A stretch of 64,000 nt of DNA, taken from contig NZ_BLKZ01000001.1 in assembly GCF_010723575.1 (NCBI RefSeq), positions 2,728,001-2,792,000 on the forward strand. Direction: 5' to 3'. The translations under genes and the position numbers were made by a program. Below are positions 23,925 to 32,341 of the stretch, one piece after another; the stretch's first letter is position 1; each line of letters starts with the position of its first letter. The notes under the pieces are model-generated. The model did not search any database. It worked only from the letters and a program-made list of their open reading frames with translations, and had not been told where the DNA came from. This stretch comes from Mycobacterium bourgelatii (GTDB taxonomy: Bacteria > Actinomycetota > Actinomycetes > Mycobacteriales > Mycobacteriaceae).

Positions 23925-24045
23925 GCCACCGTCTCGTTGCGTGCCGCCTGGGGCGCAAACTGATCCGAGCTCGGCGGCCAGGAACTCGGCAACGGCCGCC
24001 ACGCGTGCGTCGTCGCCGCAGCCCCGGTCAGCGAACGGTGTTAGA
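23925..24045 (-). pseudogene. Truncated relative of the gene at 24066-24374
   Basis: Read on the minus strand, about 23950-24010 encodes RVAAVAEFLAAELGS, which closely matches VAAVATFLADELAAI at the C-terminus of the next gene. The rest is not alignable by eye. It looks like the remnant of a duplicated small gene. The gap 23834-24065 holds no other candidate. Confidence 0.35.
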
Positions 24046-24065
24046 GCCTTGCGGCGGCGTTTCCT

Positions 24066-24374
24066 TTATCTCTTGTGGTCCGGGTGCCGGATTGCCGCCA
24101 GCTCGTCGGCGAGGAATGTCGCAACGGCCGCCACGTCACGCCATACCTGCACGTCGTCGGTCTGCACATCGGCGAAGCGGACCCCAGTGTCGTGATCGAG
24201 GATTTGCATGCGGGCCTCGTGCGTGACGGTGCCACCGTCAAAGACGTCGCGGACGATCTCACCGAATACCCGACCGGCTACCACGCTCACGATGGAGCCG
24301 GACCAGCCAAAGGCGGGCACGCAGGCCGGGTTGGGTGCGTCCTCGCGGACCACGGTCAGGGGCGTTGACTGCAT
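24066..24374 (-). CDS. Small hypothetical protein
   Basis: 102-aa protein starting at ATG 24374 after a GAGGAGAAG ribosome site; a longer frame reaches 24500 but would start without such a site. It includes GTVTHEARMQILDHDTGVRFADVQTDDVQVWRDV, shortened here to its idea: a beta-rich middle followed by the helix VAAVATFLADEL. No family is recognised. It is the last gene before attR. Confidence 0.5.
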   Translation of the reverse strand: MQSTPLTVVREDAPNPACVPAFGWSGSIVSVVAGRVFGEIVRDVFDGGTVTHEARMQILDHDTGVRFADVQTDDVQVWRDVAAVATFLADELAAIRHPDHKR

Positions 24375-24417
24375 TGCTTCTCCTCGGTGGGTTCTCGCAT
24401 ACGGGGTAGGGGTACGT

Positions 24418-24440
24418 ATGCCAATTCGTATGCCAATTGG
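24418..24440 (+). promoter_or_regulatory. Putative integrase arm-type sites, attR side
   Basis: ATGCCAATT occurs at 24418 and again at 24430, in the same orientation and with the same 12-base step as the pair at 10069/10081. They lie about 98 bases from the attR core. Confidence 0.6.
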
Positions 24441-24537
24441 CTCGCGACTGGGCGGGTTTCTGACCAGTGCCGACGTGAACGTACCCCCGCTGACCTGCAC
24501 AGATGAACTAGCGGAAACATATGAAAACGCTAATATT

Positions 24538-24585
24538 TTGACTGGGGGTCAAGTGGTCGCAGGTTCAAATCCTGTCAGCCCGACA
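24538..24585 (+). repeat. attR core (second copy of tRNA-Pro 3' half)
   Basis: Identical to 9948-9995. It contains the anticodon loop to the 3' end of tRNA-Pro but no 5' half, so it is not a functional tRNA. The bases after both copies remain alike for a further dozen positions (GAAATAGC). Confidence 0.93.
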
Positions 24586-24629
24586 GAAGGAAATAGCCTC
24601 CGAGCTGCTGCGATGTCCGGAGTGGTGGA

Positions 24630-24990
24630 TCAGACGACGCGGAGCTTGGGACCATTTTGGGACCACAAGTGCTTCGACAGTAGGTCACCGGCACTCGCAA
24701 CAGACTGGCGATCGGGGTGTAGGTAACGCTGCGTCGTGCTCGGGTCAGCGTGGCCGGCTATCTTGCGGAGAACATGCACGGGCACACCCGCGTCGGCGAT
24801 CCACGTCAGCCCTGTGTGCCCGCAAACTGTGGCGCTTGAGCTGCTCGTAGCCGAGTTTCGCGACGACCTGGTCCCAGGAGGTTGCATCCCGGAGCCTGGC
24901 GGTGCTGATCCGGCCGCCCCTCGGACCGGTGAAGAGGCGGGCGGAAATCGACCATGATGGTCAATTGGTCACGCAGTTCGTTGGGCACGT
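24630..24990 (-). pseudogene. Frameshifted tyrosine integrase remnant
   Basis: The minus strand reads RLFTGPRGGRIS, then DATSWDQVVAKLGYEQLKRHSLR, then after one extra G near 24817 the frame changes to HTGLTWIADAGVPVHVLRKIAGH and ends LWSQNGPKLRVV. This is the C-terminal half of a phage integrase with the HxxR and GH motifs and a possible nucleophile in TTQRYLH. The N-terminal half is absent or rearranged. It abuts attR, so a different element once used the same tRNA-Pro site. Confidence 0.75.
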
Positions 24991-25024
24991 TCGTATCACT
25001 GGATTTCTGCGACGTTTGGGCCGG

Positions 25025-25298
25025 CTAGTCGCAGCTGCTGCAAACGCCGGTCACGGACAACTGCATCCCGCAAACGCATATGCGTCCTTCGCGCCGCACG
25101 TCGCGGGAGGGCTTGCTGCTGGGGCGGACCCGATTGACAGGATGTTGCACCCACCAGGTGCCCTTCGGCGAATTGACGTTGCTGCCCGCCCCAGCACCAA
25201 ACAACCGGGCGATCTCTTCTTCAGAGGTGAACCCGGTTGTGTACCCATAGAAAATGTGCAGATCGCGTTGGCCGTCGCGCCTCGATGCGACGACACAC
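25025..25298 (-). pseudogene. 3' fragment of EEP-family nuclease gene, separated by IS copy 1
   Basis: This stretch encodes the last 89 residues of the gene whose 5' part is at 26547-27557. It reads VVASRRDGQRDLHIFYGYTTG and ends in a CVC...CSSC zinc-ribbon-like motif. Removing the IS and one copy of its 4-bp target repeat joins the two parts in frame into a 426-aa protein. On its own it has no start. Confidence 0.8.
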
Positions 25299-25378
25299 TG
25301 AGGTGAGCCCGTCGTAGTGGTCCAGTCGTTGTGGGACTCTGATGCCCGAGTGTTCGGGCAGGAAGAATCGACGACGAC

Positions 25379-25666
25379 ATGGCAACGAACAAGCGCCGGC
25401 GGCACACGCCGGATCAGATCATCCGCAAGCTCGCCGAGGGCAACAAGCTCCTTGGAACCGGGCAGCAACTCAGCGAAGTGTGTCGCCACCTCGAGATCAC
25501 CGAGTCGACCTGGCATCGCTGGGTCGCCCAGTACGGCGGGATGAAGGCCAGCGACGCCAAACGCCTCAAGGAACTTGAGGCCGAGAACGCCAGGCTCAAG
25601 AAGCTGGTCGCCAACCAGGCCCTTGACATCGACATGCTCAAGGAGATCTCGTCGGGAAACTTCTGA
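25379..25666 (+). CDS. IS3-family transposase OrfA (copy 1)
   Basis: 95-aa OrfA with an N-terminal HTH (PDQIIRKLAEGNKLL... STWHRW) and a C-terminal leucine-zipper-like coil (LKELEAENARLKKLV). It binds the IS ends. The 3' end holds a G-GGA-AAC slippery heptamer (25654-25660), four codons' length before the stop, that would shift ribosomes by -1 into orfB and give the fused OrfAB transposase. Confidence 0.92.
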   Translation: MATNKRRRHTPDQIIRKLAEGNKLLGTGQQLSEVCRHLEITESTWHRWVAQYGGMKASDAKRLKELEAENARLKKLVANQALDIDMLKEISSGNF

Positions 25667-25695
25667 CCCCGAACCGCAAGCGCAGCGCCGCGGCG

Positions 25696-26517
25696 ATGCT
25701 GCGCGAGCGGTTCGGGGTCTCCGAACGGCGGGCGTGCGCGGTGGTCGGCATCCACCGTTCCACCATGCGTCTACAACCACCACCGATCAGCGATGAGGAG
25801 GCCCAATTGCGGGCCTGGCTACGCGCGTTCTCCACCCAGCGGCCCCGCTGGGGATGGCGCCGTGCTGCGATCGCGGCACGGCGAGCTGGCTGGAAGGTCA
25901 ACAACAAGCGCATCCGCCGCCTGTGGCGCGAGGAAGGCCTGCGGGTTCCGCAGCGCCGCAGGAAGAAACGCTTGACCGGCATCGGTGCGCAGGTCGGGGC
26001 GATGTGCCCGATCCGCCCGAATGCGATCTGGGCGATGGACTTTCAGTTCGACACCACCGCCGACGGACGAACGTTGAAGATGCTCAACGTAATCGATGAG
26101 TTCACCCGCGAAGCCCTGGCGATCGAAGTCGACCGGGCCATCAACGCCGACGGCGTGGTCGACGTCCTTGACCGTCTGGCCCTGATGCATGGGGCACCGG
26201 CCTACGTGCGGTTCGACAACGGACCCGAGTTCATCGCCCATGCTGTCAACGACTGGTGCCGCTTCAACGGCACCGGCTCGCTATTCATCGATCCCGGATC
26301 CCCCTGGCAGAACGCCTGGATCGAGTCATTCAACGGCCGACTGCGCGACGAGCTACTCAACTCCTGGCGCTTCGACTCCCTGCAAGAAGCCCAAATCATC
26401 ATCGAAGATTGGAGAATCGACTACAACGCCAACCGGCCTCACTCCGCCCACAATGGGCTCACCCCAGCCGAGTTCGCCCTACAGTGGACCACGACCCACC
26501 AACCGCAAGCCGCATAG
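25696..26517 (+). CDS. IS3-family transposase OrfB catalytic part (copy 1)
   Basis: 273-aa integrase-core part with the DDE triad: Asp in WAMDFQFDT, Asp in VRFDNGPEF and Glu about 35 residues later in NAWIESFNG. The HTH_21 region precedes it. It is probably made as a fusion with OrfA by a -1 frameshift at 25654-25660, because the -1 frame is open from there (LLTPNRKRSAAA). The frame is intact, so this copy may be active. Confidence 0.92.
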   Translation: MLRERFGVSERRACAVVGIHRSTMRLQPPPISDEEAQLRAWLRAFSTQRPRWGWRRAAIAARRAGWKVNNKRIRRLWREEGLRVPQRRRKKRLTGIGAQVGAMCPIRPNAIWAMDFQFDTTADGRTLKMLNVIDEFTREALAIEVDRAINADGVVDVLDRLALMHGAPAYVRFDNGPEFIAHAVNDWCRFNGTGSLFIDPGSPWQNAWIESFNGRLRDELLNSWRFDSLQEAQIIIEDWRIDYNANRPHSAHNGLTPAEFALQWTTTHQPQAA

Positions 26518-26546
26518 CGACTGGACCATCAAACGGGTCCCCCTCA

Positions 26547-27557
26547 ACACGGCTTGTCGGGCCTGTCGACAACCCGGTATGAGGTGATGCCGATCTCGGT
26601 GGTAAACCTTCGGATGAACTCATGATTGCCCGCCGCAATCCGGGCCTTTGTCAACGCTGCGACGAGAGAGTCGAACGACGGGTCGGGAATGGGGACCTCA
26701 GTTCCTCCGTAAGTTGCAGGTCCGGCGTGCTCATGGCTCAGCGTTGATTTCATGGCCTGAGTCGTTTCGGCCGTGCGGTGGGCTCCGGCCACTACGGCTA
26801 GATCAGCAAGCACGATCGCGTGATCGGAGATCTTTTTCGTTCGGACCTCGTGAACGTGTCGGACGTCGACGATTTCGTTGCGCAGTGCAGGCGACACGAA
26901 GATGTAGTCGAGGCGGAAGCCGTTGTAGTCCTCCGAGACACCGGTGCCCTTGTTCTTGCGCTTCGTATACCAAGTGAATTCTCGTGCGTGTGGGTTGAGG
27001 TGGCGCCATGTGTCAACGTACTTTTCCAGCCGTAACACCCGCACATAGTCGGAGAGCGCAAAGGGTGTTCCCTCCGCATCTTCCGGAAGCCCAGTGTTGA
27101 AGTCGCCCAACAGGATTGTCTTACCTCCGCTACGTTGTCTGGCGAACCGAATCACTTGGTCCCACATCAATTCCTTGCGCTTCTTGCCTGATATTCCAAC
27201 GCCATCTGCGCCGAACTTATTGTCGGTGCCGCCCGGTATGTGAACGCACAGCACGCTTATTTTTGAGTCGTCGAGCTCGATTGCTAGCCAGCGCTCTTGG
27301 TCTTGGGCGATGGGGTCCTCGATGACCTTGAAGGGCAATTTGGACGCGACGAGGACACTTTTGGCGTTCCCTGCCGAGCAGGTGGTCGCGATGTGTTCAA
27401 ATCCTCGGTCGACCAGAGAGAGGCGGAGGACTTCCAGGTTTCCGAACGTAACTTCGGTGAGGCCGACGACATCGGGTTGCAACTGTGCAATCTCGTCGAC
27501 GATTGACGGGATTCGCCTGCCGCCACCGCCTTGGATGTTCCAGGTCAGCAATCGCAT
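26547..27557 (-). pseudogene. Endonuclease/exonuclease/phosphatase-family gene, 5' part, cut by IS copy 1
   Basis: 337 residues of an EEP-superfamily protein (Mg-dependent nuclease/phosphatase fold): LTWNIQGGG at the N-terminus, the catalytic Glu in VGLTEVTF, the GDFNTGLP motif and SDHAIV near residue 245. The C-terminal 90 residues before the break are not part of the fold. Its present stop codon is the TGA of the IS right end (26544-26546). The missing 89 residues are at 25025-25294. Because the EEP core is complete, the shortened protein could still have activity. It lies just outside attR. Confidence 0.85.
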
Positions 27558-28350
27558 CGTGGCCCCTCCACATCTCTACCCGGTCTGCGCGGACGTCCTC
27601 AACAACACGTCGATCGCCGGAAAGCTAACATGCGGCGACGACAGTGCAACCCGTCCGGTGTTCCGGTGTGAAGCACGCGTCCGGGACGGCGGCGAAGCCG
27701 GCAATGTCGACCAGTTCGACACGCTCACCTTGGATGCCCTCGGCCTCGCGAATTGGTGGATTTCAGCTTCTCGACGCACTGCTGCCCAATGGGTCCAAAG
27801 ATGCTGAGCGCGCGCTTCGAAAACCGCTATGCACGCGCTGCGCGTCGACAAGAGATGGATGCGACAGACTTCGCTGACAACGCCCTTGAGGCTTGGCAGC
27901 ACCTCACGCTGCCGTGTGTTAGCGGTGTAAGCCCTTCTGCTCTAGTCATTTTCGAGGCGTTTAACGCGGTGGCGAAAGCATCGACAGCCGTGGTTATGGA
28001 CTGGGCGGACACGCCAGACGTCTGAAATCGTTGCACACGGGATTCTGCTATGCACTGCGACTACATAGACAGGGAATATCGGCACAAAGATGCCTGGGCG
28101 GATGGTGCGAGTCGCCTAGATGCGTATCTGCGTACGGTCCTTTGGGGTTGGAGATCACCGACGAACGTGGCCAGGAGTTCTTTGGGGTTCCGGATGCTGC
28201 GGTTGCGGTCAATGATTCGCCCAGTGTTGGTCTCCGCCTTGAAGTTGTTCGAGTTCGGCCCGACTGACTAGCCGTTCTCAGCCACGATGTCGGCGAGTCT
28301 TTCGAAGATCAGTCGGCGAAGATGCAGCTCAACCGCGCCATAGCGGATTC
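27558..28350. other. No supportable gene
   Basis: About 790 bases between the EEP gene and the toxin gene. Several short frames exist on both strands, for example 27753-28025, but none shows a family motif, a good ribosome site or convincing codon use. Probable decayed sequence. Confidence 0.5.
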
Positions 28351-28866
28351 TTACAGGATGGCCAGTGTTTCGGCGATGTCTTTGGTCAGCAGATAGAGGT
28401 CCAGGTTGGCTGGATCGTCGGCATCGAGTGGTTCGAATCCGAACCGTTGCCACCAGCGGAATGCCTCGACGTTGAGAGCGGTGACCACGACCGCACGACA
28501 GGCAGCCTTGATGTTCAGTTCGGCCGCGGTGGCCAGGATATGCTTGACCATCTGGGTCCCGAGTCCGAGTCCGGCTACGCGGGTTTCGGTGGCCAGGCGA
28601 CCGATCAGCAGCGCGGGAATCTGCCGCGGTGCGCCCTTGCTCAGAGTTTTGGGACTGGTGGAGCGATCGACGGAGGTCATCGACAAGCTTGCGTAGCAGA
28701 CGACGTTGTGGTTGGCGTCGGTGATCACCCACACCGCGGCGGTGTTGCCGCGTCGATTCTGGCCGGCGTAGCGACGCAACCACTCGTCTAATGTTGTTTC
28801 GCCCGAGGTGAATTCGTTTCGGTGGTGGTTGTCCAGGTCGAGTAATGTTGGCCGGTGGAACTGCAC
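28351..28866 (-). CDS. GNAT acetyltransferase toxin, TacT-like
   Basis: 171-aa GNAT protein of the TacT/AtaT toxin type, which acetylates aminoacyl-tRNA and stops translation. The acetyl-CoA loop is in RVAGLGLGTQMV (Q/R-x-x-G-x-G/A type), and the C-terminal WWQRFGFEPL strand-helix is typical. It starts at GTG 28866, one base after the antitoxin stop. M. tuberculosis has a comparable pair (Rv0919/Rv0918). Function is inferred from family and partner. Confidence 0.85.
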   Translation of the reverse strand: MQFHRPTLLDLDNHHRNEFTSGETTLDEWLRRYAGQNRRGNTAAVWVITDANHNVVCYASLSMTSVDRSTSPKTLSKGAPRQIPALLIGRLATETRVAGLGLGTQMVKHILATAAELNIKAACRAVVVTALNVEAFRWWQRFGFEPLDADDPANLDLYLLTKDIAETLAIL

Positions 28867-28867
28867 C

Positions 28868-29146
28868 TCAGTCGAGCCAGGTGAACTTCGCCGGTCGTTG
28901 CAATGCTGCTGCGAGCCTCTCGTTGACCTGTGCGGGACGGTTGAGCGCTTCGGTCAAAGCGACCGCAGCATTGGGGGAGAGGTGGATGGTTTGTCGTTCG
29001 GCGAGCACGTCGTCGGCGGCACGGCTAGCGGCTTGGAGCACGAACGCCGTCACACTGAGGTGCGCCGCGCTTGCCGCCGCTTCTAGTCGCCGTTTGGCGG
29101 CGGCGTCGACCCGCAACTGCAAACGGTCGTCCTTCATCGAAGTCAT
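28868..29146 (-). CDS. DUF1778 ribbon-helix-helix antitoxin, TacA-like
   Basis: 92-aa DUF1778 antitoxin. The N-terminal RLQLRVDAAAKRRLEAAA is a ribbon-helix-helix that dimerises and binds the operon promoter; the C-terminal half (ALNRPAQVNERLAAALQRP) would neutralise the GNAT toxin. Start at ATG 29146. The pair is transcribed antitoxin first, so it probably represses itself. Confidence 0.85.
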   Translation of the reverse strand: MTSMKDDRLQLRVDAAAKRRLEAAASAAHLSVTAFVLQAASRAADDVLAERQTIHLSPNAAVALTEALNRPAQVNERLAAALQRPAKFTWLD

Positions 29147-29963
29147 GTACTCACAATGGCAGTACATTGCCTTTCCGTCAAGGTCACGCAAGCAATTCGA
29201 GCGCAGGCCAGCCGTCGGCGGATCGTTGGATCGCTGTGATCGAGATGCACTCGGACCCGGTACCCCGGCGACGCCCCGCCGTGGCGCGCGAAGCGGATCG
29301 GGCGACGACACCGGTTTCAGTACCCGCATGGACATCGAAACTGACAGCAATGGGGGCCAGTCTTGGTGCGCGGCAGCGGGGTGGGTGTCTCTCGTGTCGT
29401 CGTTGCGATCGACACCAGAGCGATTTGGGGACCACTTTGGGACCACACGCTAAGCGCGCGACTGAACGTCCTGCGCGTCTATGCACGATGGCCAATCGCT
29501 TCGATCTCGGTTCGTCCTTCGAACGGGTTCGGTCCGATGGACGCCGCGGCGTAAAACCGCGACGCCGTGAATCTCGCGCAGAATTCTTTCGAATGCAGCT
29601 TCTTGCGCGGCGAATCTCTGGGCGCCTCTGCTTTAGCACTCAACGAGGATGGATCCTCGCTCCCAACCAACGCTGCCTCCACCCCGATGCACCCAACCAG
29701 CAACCGACGAGAGAACACGATAGTCCGCCTGTTGGCGAAAGTCCTTTTGCACCAACGGGTGCCACGCTCCTCCGCACGAAGGCCGTCCGGCGGCGCGGCG
29801 TTTGAACCAGCGGCGCAGGCGAAGAGGCCAAAACTTCGCGGTTTAAATCGACGTAGATTTTATTGGCCGAAGAGGCTGATTTCGGTGCTCAGCGCGGGAA
29901 GCCGCAACGCAAACATGACCGCCGCGTTTTGTCCCGTGCCCCGAACTCGGCTTTGGATCAACG
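29147..29963. other. No supportable gene; possible integrase relic
   Basis: Intergenic 817 bases. On the minus strand near 29424-29447 the reading VWSQSGPQ resembles the tail of the integrase relic at 24630 (LWSQNGPK), and the DNA is alike over about 22 bases. Otherwise nothing is seen. The promoter of the sulfone operon should be in the last 100-200 bases. Confidence 0.4.
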
Positions 29964-31197
29964 CATGTCTGTCACCGCCACTGCCACCGCCCCTGTCACG
30001 GCCACCCCTGCCTCCCCTGAGGCCTTCAGCAAGTTGCTGGACACGGCTGATCGCGTCGCCGACGAGCTGCGACGGACCGCCGCCGAACGCGACAAGGCCA
30101 ATGCGACTCCACGCGCGGAAATCGAGTTGCTGCGCCAAAACGACCTCCTTCAGGTCCAGGAGCCGGTCGAATACGGTGGCTCGGGGCTCAACTTCGCTCA
30201 GGCGGCGCAGATCATTCGGCGGATTGCGCGGGGTGACACCTCGATCGCGCACCTGATCGGCTACCACTACGCCCAGACCCGGGTGGCCGGGTTGTTCGGC
30301 ACTCCGGCCCAAGCCGATGCCCAATCCCGGCGCAACGCGAGCGAAAAGCTGTTCTGGGGAGGAATCCAGAATCCCCGCGGCGGCTCAGCCCTGGTCCTGA
30401 CCCGCGATGGCGACGGATTCCGCCTCAATGGCTACCGCAGCTTCGCCAGCGGCGCCAGCACCGGAGATCAGCTCTCGGTGACGGCCGCGCTGGAGGGTGA
30501 ACTGGTGTTTTTGTCGCTTGATGTGCGCGGCGGACGTCAGGGATTCACCTTCCTTGACGACTGGGACAACATCGGGCAGCGGCTCACCGATTCTGGCGGG
30601 GTGCGAGTTACCGATGCCCGCATCGAACATCACGAGGTGCTCGGCGAGGAGCCGTTCATCGGTAACACCTTGACCCCGTATCAAACGCTGATCACCCCGC
30701 ATTGGCAGCTGGCGTTCGTCAACTTCTATGTCGGCACGGCCGAGGGCGCGCTCGCCGAGGCGTTGGACTGGACGCGCGCATACGCCTCACCGTGGGAAAG
30801 CTCGGGCGTCGAACGCGCCACCGATGACCCGTACATCTTGCACACCGTGGGCGAATTGGTCAGCGAGGTGCGCGCCGCGGCGCTGCTGGCCGACCGGGCT
30901 GGGGACGCGTTGCAGGCGGCCGTGGACTTCGGTCCGTCGTTGACCGAGGACCAGCGTGCGGAAGCCGCCATCGCGGTCTACGAGGCCAAGTACCTGTCTA
31001 CCAAGGTCAGCCTGGAAGCCGCGAGCCGTCTGTTTGAGATTCAGGGTGCCCGGGCCACCACCAGTGCCTACGGATTCGACCGGCATTGGCGCAACTTGCG
31101 CACCCACACCCTGCACGACCCGGTGGCCTACAAAGCCCGCGAAGTAGGGGACTGGGTGCTCAACCACCGCCACCCCGAGTTCTCGCTGTACCGCTGA
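29964..31197 (+). CDS. Acyl-CoA dehydrogenase-like monooxygenase, SfnB/DszC family
   Basis: 411-aa flavoprotein of the SfnB/DszC branch of the acyl-CoA dehydrogenase superfamily. These enzymes use reduced flavin and oxygen to oxidise organosulfur compounds instead of dehydrogenating acyl-CoA. The VEYGGSGLNF, QGFTFLDDWDNIGQR and FDRHWRNLRTHTLHDP motifs are characteristic of the branch. ATG 29964 is chosen because upstream residues are atypical. It is the first gene of a four-gene run (next start 3 bases after its stop). Confidence 0.85.
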
Positions 31198-31200
31198 GGC

Positions 31201-32337
31201 ATGGGCATCACCCTGCACTGGTTTCTGCCCACCAACGGTGATTCGCGCACCGACTTGAGCCTGGGCAACGCCGTCGGCGCGGAGGGCAGCCGCGTCGACT
31301 CCTATGGCACCGATCGCGCCCCAGACCTCGACTACATGGCGCTGGTAGCCAGCGCTGCCGAACAGCTGGGATTCACCGGGGCGCTGACCCCGACGAGCAG
31401 CTGGTGTGAAGACGCATGGGTGCTGACCGCGGCACTGACCCAGCGCACGCGGCGGTTCAAGTATCTGGTGGCGTTCAGACCTGGACTGCAGGCGCCCACC
31501 CTGGTTGCCCAGGCGGCGGCGACGTACCAGCGGATCTCTGGGAATCGGTTGCTGCTCAACGTCGTTACCGGCGGCGACGACGCTGAGCAGCGCCGGTTCG
31601 GCGACGACCTCGGCAAGAACGAGCGCTATGAGCGGGCTGCCGAGTTCTTGACGGTCTTCCGCCGCCTGTGGTCTGGGCAACGCGTCACGTATGCCGGGAA
31701 GCACCTGTTCGTGGAGGATGCGACGATCGTGCCGGCCGCGACCTGGCCGGAGATCTACCTGGGCGGCTCATCGTCGGCTGCACTGGATGTGGCCGCCGAG
31801 CACGCCGACGTCTACCTGACCTGGGGTGAGCCGCCGGCACAAGTGGTGGAGAAACTCGATGCGGTGCGCAAGCGGGTCAAGGATCTGGGTGCGGGGCGTG
31901 CTGCGGCGGGCGAGTTGCGGTTCGGAATCCGGCTGCATGTCATCAGTCGGCCCACCGCGGCCGAGGCGTGGGCTCAGGCTGATCGGCTGTTGGCGGGGCT
32001 CGATCCCGAGCAGATCCGCCGCGCCCAGGAGGTGCAGCGTAGCTCGCAATCGGAAGGCCAGCGGCGGATGACGGAACTGCATGGTGGCCGCATCGACAAC
32101 TTGGAGGTCTCGCCCAACCTGTGGGCCGGTGTCGGGTTGGTTCGCGGTGGTGCCGGCACGGCTCTGGTCGGCAGCCACGAGGAGGTCGCCGACCGCATCG
32201 CCGAATATCACGAGCTGGGCTTAGACGAATTCATCCTGTCCGGCTACCCGCATCTGGAAGAGGCCTACGCCTTTGGCGAGGGCGTTGTGCCCATCCTCGC
32301 CGAGCGTGGACTGCTCACCGCAACTTCGGAGGTATAG
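31201..32337 (+). CDS. ssuD: FMNH2-dependent alkanesulfonate monooxygenase (SsuD-like)
   Basis: 378-aa luciferase-like monooxygenase with the SsuD sequence run: HWFLPTNGDSR, FTGALTPTSSWCEDAW, NVVTGGDDAEQRRFGD and the C-terminal LVGSHEEVADRIAEYHELG. SsuD cleaves the C-S bond of alkanesulfonates to release sulfite when sulfate is scarce. It starts 3 bases after the upstream stop. No ssuE flavin reductase or ssuABC transporter is adjacent, so reduced flavin must come from elsewhere. Confidence 0.88.
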   Translation: MGITLHWFLPTNGDSRTDLSLGNAVGAEGSRVDSYGTDRAPDLDYMALVASAAEQLGFTGALTPTSSWCEDAWVLTAALTQRTRRFKYLVAFRPGLQAPTLVAQAAATYQRISGNRLLLNVVTGGDDAEQRRFGDDLGKNERYERAAEFLTVFRRLWSGQRVTYAGKHLFVEDATIVPAATWPEIYLGGSSSAALDVAAEHADVYLTWGEPPAQVVEKLDAVRKRVKDLGAGRAAAGELRFGIRLHVISRPTAAEAWAQADRLLAGLDPEQIRRAQEVQRSSQSEGQRRMTELHGGRIDNLEVSPNLWAGVGLVRGGAGTALVGSHEEVADRIAEYHELGLDEFILSGYPHLEEAYAFGEGVVPILAERGLLTATSEV

Positions 32338-32341
32338 CAGA

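Larger units (their letters stand above)
9996..24585 (+). mobile_element. tRNA-Pro-integrated satellite-like / reduced prophage element, about 14.6 kb
   Basis: Bounded by identical 48-bp att cores, with the integrase next to attL. Inside are integration, replication, regulatory and a few phage-structural genes: a tape-measure-like and a small-terminase-like protein. Cargo genes lie near attR. No capsid, portal, large terminase, tail tube, baseplate or lysin gene can be seen in any frame, and 14.6 kb is too short for a tailed mycobacteriophage. That combination resembles phage satellites such as PICIs, but a decayed prophage cannot be excluded. Codon use is less GC3-biased than in the flanking der block in the tape-measure and cargo genes. 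Confidence 0.85.
25299..26546 (+). mobile_element. IS3-family (IS407-group-like) insertion, copy 1
   Basis: 1248 bp with imperfect inverted ends (TGAGGTGAGCCCGT at the left against TGAGGGGGACCCGT at the right, both followed within 20 bases by TGGTCCAGTCG). The 4-bp target duplication ACAC is at 25295-25298 and 26547-26550. A 4-bp duplication fits the IS407 group. Copies 2 and 3 have the same length; copy 1 differs slightly (Pro-Pro-Pro instead of Pro-Ala-Pro near the orfB start). Confidence 0.95.

Noticed and set aside
24541..24585. Apparent second tRNA-Pro
   Set aside because: Only the 3' half is present; it is the attR core, not a gene.
25025..25783. 252-codon minus-strand frame reading from the IS into its flank
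   Set aside because: The first two thirds are antisense to orfA; only the part outside the IS (25025-25298) is a real gene fragment.
27753..28025. 90-codon frame after the EEP gene
   Set aside because: No ribosome site, no family resemblance, and neighbouring sequence looks decayed.
28268..28783. 171-codon minus-strand frame overlapping the GNAT toxin
   Set aside because: Out-of-frame shadow of the toxin gene; Arg-rich translation without motifs.
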